A DNA stretch of 64,000 bases from Eustoma russellianum (GCA_036186865.1 AP025066.1:16526516-16590515), one strand, 5' to 3'; counted from the stretch's first letter, positions 1 to 11,889 are shown. The notes: generated from the sequence alone by a model not told the origin. Numbers and translations are program-made.

Positions 1-225
1 TCTTAGTTATCCCTGGATGTATATATAGGCGTGTGTTATTCGCCTCTTTTAGTAACTCTTTCTTCAATGCTTCATTATTCGGTACTCACAGTGACCCCTA
101 AAACCATAAACTACCATCGTCGGATACTTAGAACCCTTCAACTAGCTCCTTTTGAAGTCTATCTCAGATGCTACACAAATTCTCATCGTCCTTCTGGGCC
201 TCTTTCAAACTATCCATCAAGGTCG

Positions 226-740
226 GTGTGATCATCAATGCTGCCAAAACATTCGCCGTCGGATCAACTAAATCAAGATCGAGCTCCGCTATCTCTCTTT
301 CCAGTGGAGTTTGTCTCGAGTGGCTTGACGTTCGGCTCATTGTATCAACCAGTCTATTCGCTTTACTCGGATGGTCAAATCATAGTCTTTGATAAGCTCC
401 AACCATAGTCTCTGCCTCATATTTAATTCCTTCTGTGTGAGCAATTACTTGAGGCTCTTATCGTAGGTGAAGTCTTCGCTTTTCTCACCATATAGATAAT
501 GCCTCCAAATATTCAGTGCAAATACCATTGCGGCAAGCTCTAACTCGTGAGTGGGATAATTTTTCTCATAAGGCTTTAATTGCCTTGATGCATAGGCAAT
601 AACTCATTCTCCTTGCATTAGGATGCATCCTGCAATTAAAGGGTTAGGCCACAGTTTATATGTATAGTCACAATTCATGAATCATAATACATACACCTAG
701 GCCGGTTTTTGAAGCATTGAGTATGTGACAGCCCCTTTAG
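226..740 (-). pseudogene. gypsy RNase H domain remnant
   Basis: Translating the minus strand gives gypsy RNase H motifs in order: a segment reading VIAYASRQLKPYEKNYPTHE, then LAAMVFALNIWRHYLYGEK, then KELNMRQRLWLELIKDYDLT. In an intact element this domain degrades the RNA strand of the RNA-DNA hybrid during reverse transcription. Stops interrupt the frame, one before VIAYAS and one where the usual DHKSLK-F motif should continue. About 70 bases near 655-720 look like filler inserted before the domain. Below 226 there is only faint RNase H to integrase linker similarity. The family call is secure; exact edges are not. Confidence 0.75.
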
Positions 741-854
741 TACCGGAGGGTTGTGCTAATACCGATGTGCTGGCCAGTCTCCTTTTGAGCTCATCAAAGT
801 TCTTCTCACGTTCAGTGGTCCACTCGAACTTGGTCTTCTTTTGCGTTAGGAGAC

Positions 855-1364
855 TTAGTGGAACTGTGTTCTCGAGAATCCTTCCATGAACTGTCGGTAG
901 TATCCTGCTAGGCCCAGAAAACTTCTTACCTCTGTCACATTTGTCGGTGTCGGCCTTTCAGTGATAGCCTCAAACTTCTTGTGGTCCACTACAATACCAT
1001 CTTCCGATATCACATGTCCTAAGAAGGTCACACTTTGGAGCCAGAACTCGGACTTGCTGAACTTGGCGTACCACTTTTTCTTTCTCAGGATCTCCAACAT
1101 CTCTCGTAAATGTTCAGCATGTATCACTTCATCCGGTGAGTATACAAAGATATCATTGATGAACACCACTACGAACCGGTCTAACTGATCTCTGAATTCG
1201 GTGTTCATCAAGTCCATGAATGTGGCAGGTGCATTCGTCAATCCGAAAGGCATCACGAGAAACTCGTAGTGCCCATACATTGTGCGAAACGCTGTTTTCT
1301 CAATGTCGTCATCCTTGATCCTCAGTTGGTGATACCGTGAACAAAGATCAATCTTTGTGAACAC
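855..1364 (-). pseudogene. gypsy reverse transcriptase core, damaged
   Basis: The 169-residue frame contains the RT fingers and palm: FTKIDLCSRYHQLRIKDDDI, then KTAFRTMYGHYEFLVMPFGL, then TNAPATFMDLMN, ending in VRSFLGLAGYYRQFMEGFSR. The catalytic motif, normally YIDD or FIDD, reads FIND here, so the first catalytic aspartate of the pair is replaced by asparagine. The frame breaks after EGFSR where linker and RNase H should follow. On the other side about 100 bases of RT, including the RLCIDYRELN region, are missing and replaced by unrelated AT-rich bases near 1370-1440. It is a dead copy. Confidence 0.85.
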
Positions 1365-1406
1365 TTTAGCGCCCTGGACACTATTGCTTTACACTAATGT
1401 CGATAG

Positions 1407-1742
1407 TTAAATTATGAATAACTTGATAAAATGAAATAAGACTGGTGCTCCCCAAGATGAAACACTGGGTCTTATAAACTTTATGTCCAGTAGTTCTTGT
1501 AATTGCACATTGAGCTCCTTTAGCTCGGTTGGGGCCATCCTGTATGGCGCTTTGGAGATCGGCTCAGCTCCAGACATCATGTTAATCTCGAATTCCATTT
1601 TCTTGTTTGGTGGCAATCCTGGCAGATCATCAGAGAAGACGTCTTTATATTCCTTGAACACTGGAATATCATTAATTGATGGCGTCTCTAACTCAGTATT
1701 TCTGGCATACACAAAGAATCCTTCGTCTCCTTTCCTTATCAT
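1407..1742 (-). pseudogene. gypsy protease-RT linker and RT N-terminus
   Basis: The frame reads through the typical segment between protease and RT: IPVFKEYKDVFSDDLPGLPP, then MEFEINMMSGAEPISKAPYR, then MAPTELKELNVQLQELLDIK, then FIRPSVSSWGAPVLF. These are hallmark gypsy residues, with the primer-grip side of RT starting at SSWGAPVLF. After VLF the reading frame runs into an AT-rich insertion and stops, so RT motif 1 is lost. It lies just downstream of the protease remnant on the minus strand. Confidence 0.8.
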
Positions 1743-1789
1743 TTTGTGGGCTCATGCTGCGGTCAGATAGATATTTCGGGGTAGCTTCT

Positions 1790-2160
1790 TTACTTGGTGT
1801 TCCCCTGAAACGTGTATTTGGCTTGCGTCGGATCTTTGAATACCACTTGCTTCTTTTGGCAGTCGATATGAGTTTGGCAGTGTGCCAACCAATCCATTCC
1901 CAAGATTACGTCAAAATCACTCATCTGGATTAGTATTAGGGAAGCATCAAGCACACGATCCTCGAACTCCAGCCTGCAGTGGCTGTATAGATATGGAAAG
2001 ACAATCACCTGGTCTCCAGCTGCTAGTACCCTGTAAAGAGTGTCCAGCGATTCAGGGCAACTTTTGAGGTTCTTGAAAACCTCTTTGCTACAAATAAGTG
2101 GCTCGCTTTACTATCAAATAACACGTTTGCTGGGACCTTGTTGATCAGTATAGAACATAA
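1790..2160 (-). pseudogene. gypsy aspartic protease remnant
   Basis: The minus strand reads VPANVLFDSKASHLFVAKRF near 2090-2150, the position of the retroviral-type protease active site, normally LFDSGATHSF. The catalytic D-S/T-G triad has become DSK, which would inactivate the enzyme. A frame change follows, then the C-terminal part DFDVILGMDWLAHCQTHIDC near 1850-1920, a very characteristic gypsy protease signature. The protease would normally cut the Gag-Pol polyprotein. Confidence 0.75.
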
Positions 2161-2219
2161 GGGTGTAGGGGTTCAAGTACACGTTATGTAAAAGCAATTT
2201 TTTTAATTCAAAAATGCAA

Positions 2220-3294
2220 TGTATATATATCTATGACCACGTCGGTCGAGCCATGGAAATCAGTGTCCATTATGGCATGCACTCTAGCATTGGGCCGGGG
2301 TCGGCCCGTTGACGCTGCTGCGGCCGCTACTGTGGCGCGAGTGCAGCTGTCAATCTCTTCGGCTCGGGGCAGTCTCTCTGCATGTGCCCCACCTTCCCAA
2401 AGTTGAAGCAGGCATCGGCCTTTCTCCAACACTCAACAACATACGGGGGCTACAAATCTTACAAGGCGGAGTGATCTCAGGCTGTGCACTCTGTGGCTGG
2501 GGCTGCGGCTGCTGCTGAAAGGGCATTGGCTGTGGAATTGCCCCTGTGCATGGCATCTTAGCCCACCTGCTGGGTCTACCTCCTGTCTCAAAGTGGGGCC
2601 TCTTGCCCTTAAACTCCTCATCTCGACACTCAATGTCACTCTCCATGCAGTAGCAAGCATTAAGCAACTCAGCAAAGTCTCTGGCATTGGCATTCACTAT
2701 GACCGAATGAATACGGCTATTTAGGCCCCTCTCAAACTTAACCATGCGGAGCTGCATCTCTCCCATGATCGCTAGCACGAACCGACCCAGGACATTGAAC
2801 TGATTCACATAGTTGGCAATTGACATCCCTATGCCCCAACGCAATGACTCGAACGTGAGAATCTTATGCAACGTGACTGCCGCTGGAGTGTAGAATCTGT
2901 GTAACTTCTAAAAAATCGCGTCCAAGTAACCGCGTGTGTAGATCCATCAATACAATGGCCCACCACTTATCTGCCTCTCCACCCAAGAAGGGACGGATCA
3001 CCTGAGTCTGAATCGCCTTATGTACCTGCAACAGTGCGAATTTGTTCTCAACTTTGTGTAACCACCTCTCAGCACCATCGGGCCCGAACATCTCCGTCGA
3101 ACCTAGGGACGTGGACCTGCTTCATCTCTACGTAGTAGTAATGGGTCCCTTGCTGTTGTGGCTGAGGAACTGCTACTGACTGCATCGCCTATGCAGACCA
3201 AGGCGTCCACCAGCGCCTGCGGTAGGGTGTCATGATTGTTGCTACACTCACCATTGCTGTTGCTGTTATTGTTGTTTCTACGGGGCGGCATCGT
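2220..3294 (-). pseudogene. gypsy gag remnant
   Basis: Gag begins with MPPRRNNNNSNSNGECSNNH at 3294, followed by a frame change. Next come AERWLHKVENKF (gag domain entry) and RPFLGGEADKWWAIVL near 2900-3050. Then VNQFNVLGRFVLAIMGEMQL, KFERGLNSRIHSVIVN and NACYCMESD follow at 2640-2800, then a Pro/Gln-rich linker. The zinc-knuckle region near 2390-2470 is split between frames. Gag forms the particle and binds RNA. At least three frameshifts are present. The MPPR start matches the gag start of element C, which supports the chosen ATG. Confidence 0.8.
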
Positions 3295-3545
3295 GCTGTC
3301 AAGTTGCAATTTTTTATAATTATATATTATAAAAGTGAAACTAATAATTATTGGTGGTGTGAGGATGCAGGCAAAACGGAAGTAACTTAAGTGTATCAGT
3401 AGAAAAAACTACTTAGTATACTCTGTCGCTCAAGTCCCCCACCCGATCATCACTTAAGTCTAAGATCATAGTCTAGGGGCGAAATCATAATTCTGTTTAA
3501 AAATCAGGGCTTAATTTTATGCTTCTGTTGTGGATATAGAGACAT

Positions 3546-3559
3546 GCTCTGAGACAACC
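3546..3559 (-). other. degenerate primer-binding site of gypsy 1
   Basis: The bases directly inside the LTR edge are gctctgagacaacc. In elements A to D this position holds the complement of TGGTATCAGAGC, the site that pairs with the 3' end of initiator tRNA-Met. Two or three substitutions mark decay. Its position sets the LTR boundary at 3560. Confidence 0.6.
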
Positions 3560-5672
3560 TATAGCGACCCGTCCCGAGCCCTAGTACTCGAAACGACTCA
3601 CCCGCCGTATTGCACTAAGAAAAATACAAGGCGTCAATACGATTCATTACATGTCAGCATCATAGCTAAAATTAATATCAACGGAAGCGACACAAATTAA
3701 AATCTCGAAATAAATATCATTAATTCAGAAGTCAACGTCTCAAAAATCTAGGCTTTACAAAGTCGAAACTATCAAATCTGAATAAAATAAAGTCTACTAG
3801 AATCCTCGAAATAACCCTAAAGCCAAATGCATCAATATCCCCACTCCTGATCGTCTTCTATGTCCATTAGCTCAAAATCATGGGGATCTGCAAAATTAAT
3901 ATATAATTTGGGGTGAGTGACATACATCGCCCAACAAGTAACCTGACAATATTTATCATGGGATCATACACGGAGAAGCAAGTGTAGATAAAATAAATAA
4001 CTGACTAAATATAAAATAGCATACTTCTCTTTACAAATAAAACTTACCTTATTACACTCCTGATCAATCAAGCAAGTAAAGCACACGTAATTTAGTCATT
4101 GCACACAAACGTCAGTACAATCAAAACCATGATGCAACTTTTAAAATAATGTATGCAATGACTCGATAACCATTTCGATTACATTTTCCTTTTAATTTTC
4201 ATTTCCATTTCAATTTCCATTCTCGATATCCATATGCTATATCCCTTTCCGATATCCATATCCGATATTCATATACGATATCCCTTATGATATCTATATG
4301 CGATATCCATTTCTCACTGGTGCAATGCAATGGCTATGGCGCTTACCATACAAGTGACTTATATTGTAAGATTTACAGACTTGGTTTCCCAATGGTCGTA
4401 TGTATCCAGGCGGCCTATCTCTCGCTTAGCATACTCATATATGCTCAGACGTCCCGTTTGTTCGGAACCAATCTAACTCTGCAATATACTTTCTTTATAA
4501 GGATGACTTTTCATAACATGCAATTTCAAAAACAATTTACATTTATGGATATGATTTCCGATTATCAAATCGAATCGGCAAATCAATTTCCGTTTTCAAT
4601 CCGTTTTTAACTTTTGCTTACTTTATTCACCTATCTCCTACGTATATGTGTACCCACATATATGCCTGTGTCTATACTTGTACGCACTTATACTTACACG
4701 TATCACCCTCGACCCACTTTTCTCCTACCCCCTACCCAACTCACCTCACCCTTAACCATATAACCTCACGCCCCCTACTGCCCCTCAGCCCAGTACCCCT
4801 GCTGCCCTCACCCCCTCAGCCCATCACCCTCTAAAACCCTAATTTCCCTCCCCCGCACACTAAACACCTCGGCCCATATCACCATTGCACACCGCTGACC
4901 TTTTCTCACACCTAACCCCATAGACACCTAGTATTGTCAACGCTTAACAAACTTCCTTGAAAATTGTGGCCAGACTCCCCAAGATGCGCCCTCACGTAAG
5001 GCGTGTGTGGCCCACGTGCCACCCTTCTCCCAACACTCCGACCACCAGAATTATCTTCTCTTTATTTCCTACCATATTTTACCCTCAAATCACCAAAAAC
5101 CCATTTTTCAAAATTGTTTTCCCTCTTTCGGGGACAAAAATCCTAGTTTTGGTTAATTCAATTTTCTTTCGATTCAATTCATGTCCTTCCATCATTTTTC
5201 ATCAATTTTATACCATATCTATCTAGCCCTGATTCAATTCGGCCAACACACCATTTTGTAAAAAAGCAAAATCCAAATAACACGTATTTCATCGCATAAT
5301 CATCATGCATATACAATTCGGAATCATGCCTCATAATTATACATATATATGGTCACCAGGGCCGCTGCCCTAGGCAGTGGCATTCACCCCCCACCCGACG
5401 GTCACATGCATCAAAATCCGCCAAGATAATTTCATCTTTATATATATACATGTAATTGATTAATAAACACAACACGTACATACGTATAATTATCAATCTA
5501 TGCAATCACAAATATGAACATGCATGATCCGGCTTTCATACGAAAATAACATCATAACTTTGGAAAACCTAGCAAATATAGCAAAGGTACTTGCCTCTAT
5601 CTTTGATTATACGATACACACGAAGAATCGGGATGAAAGCGGGTAAAATTCGGTTGCTTCTTGCTCCCTAGA
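3560..5672 (-). repeat. LTR of gypsy 1, truncated
   Basis: On the element's strand this LTR ends in ...CGGGACGGGTCGCTATA, matching the LTR 3' termini of elements A to D; the terminal CA is mutated to TA. It carries the same ACGGCGGGTG block as the other families. The interior includes a run of GATATCC-type units (4223-4312) and a C/T-rich stretch (4690-4870), with no credible coding. It stops at 5672 at the edge of element A. Confidence 0.7.
4223..4312. repeat. short tandem GATATCCATAT-type array
   Basis: Variants of a 12-base unit, cgatatccatat, recur about seven times with small changes (ctatatccct, cgatattcatat, tgatatctatat). It is a local low-complexity expansion inside the LTR of gypsy 1. 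Confidence 0.7.
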
Positions 5673-8288
5673 TGTAGCGTCCCGCTCCCGAACCCTAGCA
5701 TTGGGAACAGTGCGCCCGCCATATCTCCCTAAGGAGAATACAAAGCGTCGAATCAATTTCCAACATGTCCGAAAGGACATAGAAATTTTTCACGCGGAAA
5801 CGTAATACCATAAAATTGATTCATATGAATAAAAGACAATACCCCATAAAGACAATAAATAATCCACGACAATAAAGTCAACGCGCTAGCATCTAGAGTC
5901 TATTGTACTAAACAAGGTGATGTCTGATGGAAACCCCAATAACTAATAACGGCCCGTCGCAAGGTCTCCTTGTATCCTAGGTGCGACCCTCAGTATGCCC
6001 ATGCTACCGTGTTAGCCCCGTCCTCAGCAAAGATATAATCGTACTCTTCCTCGTGCTCACCTGGTGGGGGAGAGTAGAGGTGAGTGACGGAAAATCACCC
6101 AGTAGGCACCTGCCTCCAACTAGTACAAGACGAGTATACTAAAATGATATAGCACATAGCACATACAACATGATATCACATAAGCATATGAAATAATGCG
6201 AAAAGGTAATTCACTCCAGATAAAGAATGCGCAACATCGTGATGCATGTCCCATTATGCATGTCACACGCAACAAGGTCATGTCACACAACATGCTGATA
6301 ACTCTGTCATGCAATGCATGATCCCGGGACCTAACTGAGTGGCTGCGGATCGTACCCACCCACAGTCACCATCCTGAGTGTACTTGGCCCTGCCACAGTA
6401 CACCATCCTGAATGCCCGTGACCCGTACGTCACGACCCACCATCATACAATGCACGTGCCATGAATGCAAACAACACAATCGCATGAGGCCCCTGGCCCA
6501 TCCTCACCATCCTCCGCACTCAAATCTAGATTCATTTAACGATCGTCTGAGGCCTTTAGCCCATCCTCACCATCATCTGCACTCAAATATAGGTTCATTT
6601 ATTATCTGAGTAATGATTTAAAAGTTGATTGATGTTAAATCTACTTTTCATGGCTTGTATACAATTATTATGCATTTTCTATGTTTTTCCTCATTTTTCC
6701 CTAATTTATTTCTATTTATTACTTAATTATCCTAATTAAATAAATTATCACAAATACTGAAATTTATTGAAAATAAGTTACTTTCAGCATTTTATAATTT
6801 CTAGAATTTATTTATAATTTTCTGATATTTATTTATATTTTTCTTGTAATTATTTCTATTTTAAATTAATTAAATAACAATTTCACAAGATTCCAGAAAA
6901 TTCAGAAATCATTTTTTTATTTAAAATTGTCAAAGGGCCGGCCTGCCAACTGCCAGCCCCTTTTTTCCGACCTGCGCAGGCCCGGCCCGCTATGGCTGCT
7001 GGCCTGCCGCCTGCCTTTTTTTTAATTTAAACAGTTAATTGGGCCGGCCAATAGCTAGCCCGGTCGGTTGGCCATTCGGCCCCGGTCCGCTAACAGCCTG
7101 CCCTTTTTTTATTTTTCGCATTATTGGGCCTAGCCTCTGGTAACGGGCCGGCCCGTCGCCTGGCCTGGCCCTTTACCTTTTTTTATTATATAACATCAGA
7201 TGCTGCCAGGAGGCGCGTGCATCTCACGCGCGTGCGTGACGGCCACGCGTGGCCGTTTTTGGCGGCACGTGAGGCGCACCTCCGACCCCCGACGTCTGTT
7301 TTTCATCCGCGCGTGAGGCGCACCTCCGACCCCCGGCGTCCGGTTTTCGTCCCCGATCTATATTTCCACCTATATCCAGTCTATGGGAACCTATTCTAAG
7401 GTCAAACAAAATGGAAAATCTCTAAACATGCAAAGGTTTTACTATTTTGATTATCAAATTTTTCCCTAAAATCAAAATGTTTTACTATTTTGATTATCAA
7501 ATTTTTCCCTAAAATCAAAAATACAAATCACGCAAAACCACAGTCATCAAACGCATTCGACAGAAATCAACCACATTCCACAGTAATCAAAACTCATGCT
7601 TTTCACAGATTAAGCAACATAGTATAGATTTCAACAATTAAAAAAACAACCAAAACACGTAATATATCACCAAAACATGCTTGAATTTGTACCAATTGGA
7701 GGGGGAAAAGGGAACCTACCTCGATTGCAGACAATTTGCACAGTATACAGACTAGCGCGTAGATTGAGACACCCGGCTTCCCCTTTCCTTCTCTTCTTCT
7801 ACTCTCCTTTCCTCTTCCCTCTCTTTCTCTCTCTTTCCCCCTTTCTGTTGCTGCTCCAACTTCCTCAGCGTCTCCCCTACTTATTATTTTTTTCTTTCTC
7901 TTTTGGTTCTCTTTCAGCCGAAACCCCCCTGGCCATTTACTTTTGATTGCTGAAATTGGGGGAGGCAGTTTCTCCCCTATTTTACGTCCTTTAATTACTT
8001 TTTTTTATTTTTTTTATTTTATTTTTTTTCATTTATTTTATCCTTATCCATAGTACTTTTTTTATTTTCTATATATTTTATTTATGGTCATTATTTTGTT
8101 TTGTTTATCCATCCATATTTATCCCTTATATATATATATATATTTAATACTCCATTTAGATTATAAATCGCTTGAGCATATACAACTTGCTATGATTAAT
8201 TTAATTTTGAGGGGTCGATACCCTCCACCGCTACTCTAGTTTTAAATTATTGCATAACGACTAAATCGAAAATTTTCGGGGTATAACA
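5673..8288 (-). repeat. LTR of element A, left copy (3' LTR)
   Basis: This 2.6-kb LTR matches 11909-13364 plus 26765-27891 along its whole length. Inside are a 63-bp tandem pair (about 6486-6600), a GC-rich GGCCGGCC-type tract (6934-7160), tandem 44-bp and 43-bp pairs (7268-7519), a pyrimidine-rich stretch (7780-7870) and T-rich sequence. The element-strand start contains the perfect palindrome CGAAAATTTTCG (8261-8272). Open frames here recur in both LTRs and are not genes. Confidence 0.9.
7268..7519. repeat. tandem pairs inside LTR A
   Basis: A 44-bp unit starting cgtgaggcgcacctccgacc occurs twice (7268 and 7312), and a 43-bp unit starting ttttactattttgattatc occurs twice (7437 and 7480). 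The right LTR keeps both copies of the second pair but only one copy of the first, so one duplication or deletion happened after the element inserted. Confidence 0.8.
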
Positions 8289-8332
8289 TCCTACCCACCT
8301 TACAAGAAGTTTCGTCCTCGAAACTTGATGTA
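8289..8332 (-). promoter_or_regulatory. polypurine tract and flanking hairpin of element A
   Basis: On the element strand GTAAGGTGGGTAGGA abuts the 3' LTR and fits a polypurine tract priming plus-strand DNA. Just before it lies AAGTTTCGAGGACGAAACTT, a perfect inverted repeat (AAGTTTCG/CGAAACTT around AGGA). The same hairpin lies beside the polypurine tract in B, C and (one change) D. Confidence 0.75.
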
Positions 8333-9123
8333 CCTTATTCGGGGAAGTATGGGTAGCCCCCCCGCGCATCTGATCTTCTAGCTCCCGGTTTGCTTCGTTT
8401 TCCTTAGGATTGCTCCATTGCATCTCGGCATACGGAATGATTCTCCTCCTCAGCTCCTGATCTTTGCAGTCTATGATCACAGGAGTCTCTTCATATGATG
8501 CGTCCGGTCTAATCCTTAAAGGTTGTGCGTCTACCACATGATTCGGATCAGCGACGTATCCTCTCAACCAAGAAATGCAGAATACATTGTGAACTTGGGC
8601 TAGCACCGGAGGTAGCGCTGGACGGTAAGCTAACGAACCGATCCTTTCGAGTATATCGTATGGCCAACGTAACGAGGCCTCAGCTTTCCCTTCAGACCAA
8701 AAGAAAACGTGCAACTCCCTTCTTGGGCGATATCTTCGAGTAAACCCTTTCTCCAACAGTAACCTCCAGGGGACGTCTCTTTGAATCTGCCCAACTCTTA
8801 CTTATGTCTTGAGCAACCTTAAGTATTTCCCGAATCAACTTAACCTTCTCCATTGTTTGCTCACTCAGCTCTGTACCAGTAATAGTACTCTCTTCAATCT
8901 AGTTCCACTACACTGAGGGTCTGTACTTACGCCTGTAGAACGCCTCAAATGGCACCATGCCAATGGTGCCAGGATAGCTGTTGTTGTCGGAGAACTCAAT
9001 CAACTTGGTCCTACCATCCCCGTCCCTCTTGAAGTCAATGGCGCAAGCCCTCAACACGTCCTCCAACGTCTGTGCCGTCTTCTCTGAATGCTCATCGGTC
9101 TGAGGACGGAATACAATGTTCAA
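8289..9123 (-). pseudogene. element A integrase C-terminus and pol tail
   Basis: From 9123 downward the minus strand reads FRPQTDEHSEKTAQTLEDVL, the end of the integrase core where gypsy elements have YHPQTDGQSERT. LIEFSDNNSYPGTIGMVPFE and KYRPSV follow. After a frame change comes the integrase tail: YDILERIGSLAYRPALPPVL, AQVHNVFCISWLRGYVADPN, then RRRIIPYAEMQWSN. This tail guides strand transfer and target choice in intact elements. Stops near 8890 and a frameshift near 8760 break it. It ends at the polypurine tract beside the LTR. Confidence 0.85.
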
Positions 9124-9431
9124 ACATAGCTCCGTCCATTATATACATCGGCATACGCGAGTATTAATATGTGCATCGTTTTAATGGTTATGTTGTTTGA
9201 ACATGTTTGGTGTAGACATATAGCACGTTGTGTATCAGCATGTATGACTTATGTATCATATGTAGCTCATAAATTCACAACTGTTATATGCAGTTTGTCA
9301 CATTTATTATGTTTATTTTGTTTGTTAGTTGAGTTTCCAGCGGTACACACGCTATGCGCGTTAATTTTAGTCTCTGATTATCGTGACCTCTCTTTCTGTA
9401 CTTATGTTAGTCGTTAATAATTTGGTTACAT

Positions 9432-9435
<4 letters not shown>

Positions 9436-9489
<54 letters not shown>
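9436..9489. repeat. (AT)n microsatellite
   Basis: An uninterrupted TA/AT dinucleotide run of about 54 bases. Confidence 0.95.
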
Positions 9490-9492
<3 letters not shown>

Positions 9493-10633
9493 ACTAGTTT
9501 ATCTTACTGTTGTATAAACATCGTTATATATATTATGCCGAAGGAAATGCATAATTGCACAGATTTTACCGTAATGTAGATATATATAAATAGTTTATTT
9601 GGGTGTTCAAATATTATGATTAAATGTTTTTTTTCTTTTGTCATTAAATTATCTACACTTAATCCTATTACTATGTTGTCATGCAATACTATGTCGTACC
9701 TAACCCATAATTTGTATGCTTTACTTCAATGGTGTATGTTAATGATTTGTTTTAAAAGCCGGTAAAGGCATGCCTGTTTCGTAACACATGTCTTGTATGA
9801 AAAGTATTTGTGCTACTATATTCTTTGTAATCGTGTTGTTTGTTGTCGTTCTATATTATGATGTTTATCACTGTTTTGTTGTATTAGTTATGTCGTGGTG
9901 TCATTGATATAGTTGCGTGTATACCCATGCATATTTACTTAGAATTACTTATGTTTCGTGTATCTATTTGTATATTTTCTTAGATCGACTCATTTTCATT
10001 ATATCATTAATGTTGTAACAAATTGTGTTTGTCTATGTGGTTCTTTATTGTTGTAAAAGACTGGGTGTTGTTTTGTTTTTTTTTGTTTTTTTGTATTACT
10101 CTTGTGGATTAGTAACCCACGATATATATTAACAGCTTAACATTTATAAATTTCTCAGTTAGTTATCTGGCATGGGTTTGTTTTTTTTATAGTGATCATT
10201 TAACACATATAATCCTAACTTATCGTATATCTTTTATATGTACGCTACTACTGCGTTGTTATCGTATTATGTATATATTGTGAGTTTTTTTACCTATTAC
10301 TTCATATTTTTGTGTTGGTCGCTTTGTATGTATAAGTATATATGTATATATTTACGCATGTGTATGTATCTGTGTGCGTGTGTATATATATTGTTGACTT
10401 ATATCGTTGTATATTTATAGTTCATTGTGTTAGGTGATATCTCTTTCTTTTTTTACTTTTTGTACTGTGTTATATCTCTTGTCGTAATTATGCTAGATTT
10501 TGCATGTTAATATTCTAGTTCGTAGTTGATATGTGGAAATATGTCGTTAAAGCATGTTGTGTTAATTAGTACGTGTATATATAGTTAATTAGCAACATTG
10601 TGTATTATGGTCTTGTGTCTAAGTTTTTTTTAA

Positions 10634-10684
<51 letters not shown>
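10634..10684. repeat. (ATT)n microsatellite
   Basis: An uninterrupted ATT trinucleotide run of about 51 bases. A chance plus-strand frame through it would encode poly-tyrosine and is not a gene. Confidence 0.95.
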
Positions 10685-10769
10685 TTCTTTTGATTTTTTT
10701 TGCTCAGCGAAGCTTTGTTGATATCTTTGTTGATATCAACTATTTATTCGAACTTTGCCTTCTTATGCT

Positions 10770-10955
10770 TTCGTTTGCTCAAGGACACCAGTATCGACGA
10801 AAATCCTTAAACGAATTCCATGTAGCAGCTGGTCACACCAAGAAAAACTCTTTACTTCAGTAACATTGGTCGACCAGGGCTACTCAGCGATATCCTTAAT
10901 CTTCTTAGGATCCACTGAGGTTCACTCTTCTGAACTTACGTGACTTAAGAAACCC
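10770..10955 (-). pseudogene. element A RT C-terminal fragment
   Basis: The minus strand reads FLSHVSSEE, then VDPKKIKDIAE, then STNVTEVKSF, matching the gypsy stretch FLGHVVSxxGIxVDPxKIxAI followed by NVTEVRSFLG. A stop replaces the usual Trp after IAE and a frameshift follows VKSF. Only this thumb-side fragment of RT survives; the catalytic part was deleted, since gag-like sequence lies directly next to it. Confidence 0.7.
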
Positions 10956-11059
10956 ACGCTTCCGCTGCGCAACTCTGATCATTTATCTCGGATTACATCA
11001 TCTGTACTGATGATGAGTCATTGATACATGGTCGCTGGCTGTTGACTCTGGTATGACGT

Positions 11060-11560
11060 CGCCCGTCTCTCCGACGTCCACATCAGCCATCACGTGAATC
11101 TGGCACGGATCCTTGCTTCCTTTTATGTTGTACCTGATTCTGTTGTGATGGTGGTGTCGGTCTCTGGGCAGTGTCCTCTCTCGTAAAGCGTCCCGGTTGT
11201 CGCGCTAATACTTGCATAATCCCCCACACGGACCTTAGTGTGGCATCCACATTGAGCGCTTGGTGGCGGCAGTGGCCCTGTCCTATTTCGTGGTTGTACT
11301 TTTGCCCCGAGCAGTCCAGTGACTATTAGCGGCCATTTCACATATTTATGTCTCTCAGGTGAAGGGTTCTTCTAAATATTGGGTTCCGGATGTCGTGTAT
11401 TTCCATGTGTAGAACCTCATATCCGGTGGCGCCAGCGGCGGAAGACGCTAGTTGAACTGCTACTAGCACTGCTCAGTCTACAGTTGCTGTTGCGCCAAAG
11501 TGGTGGCCATGGTGCCGGCCAATGCTTGGAGGATGACCCACTGATCTTGGTGGTTGTTAC
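11060..11560 (-). pseudogene. element A gag fragments
   Basis: Minus-strand pieces resemble the two ends of gypsy gag: a start-like segment MATTLAQQQL near 11515 followed by Gln-rich sequence and a PPLAPPDMRFY stretch, and Cys/His-bearing pieces near 11150-11270 that may derive from a zinc knuckle. Several stops and frame changes intervene. The position between PBS and RT fits gag, but similarity is weak. Confidence 0.4.
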
Positions 11561-11889
11561 CATATGGTTGTTACCATACCCTCCGTTGCCCTCTTGCTAG
11601 GTTTTCCACGATGCGACGGTGGTTTCTTGGATTTTGCACAAACCTTGACGAAAATTTGGATTGACGGTAGTAATAGAGGGATTTGAGCATTTAGGGTGCT
11701 CACGTGAAGGTTCAGGGGTACAAAAGTAATTAAATAGAGAAAGCTCACCAACGGCACACACCTCCCTTAACCCGATCATAACTTAGGTCTACTTCATTTA
11801 TTAAGGGTATATTTGTCATTTCTAGGAAGAGATCATAGCTTACATCTAAGTGATCTAGTTAATCCTGCGTTCTCGAGGCGGATCTGAAG

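Larger units (their letters stand above)
1..5672 (-). mobile_element. Ty3/gypsy element 1, partial and decayed
   Basis: This minus-strand gypsy element runs off the left edge of the window. From high to low coordinates it shows LTR, degenerate primer-binding site, gag, protease, RT and RNase H, which is the normal gypsy order. Several frameshifts and stops separate the domains, so it cannot encode a working polyprotein. The LTR ends abruptly at 5672, where element A is inserted, and its continuation is not found on the other side of A. Integrase and the second LTR would lie left of the window or are lost. Confidence 0.85.
9124..10769. other. AT-rich block of unknown origin inside element A
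   Basis: Between the integrase and RT remnants sits 1.6 kb of T-rich sequence with no similarity I can see to gypsy pol. It contains an (AT)n tract and an (ATT)n tract, and only short chance reading frames. It replaces the integrase N-terminus, RNase H and part of RT. It may be an inserted element or unrelated DNA captured during a deletion; I see no clear terminal repeats or TSD. Confidence 0.5.
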
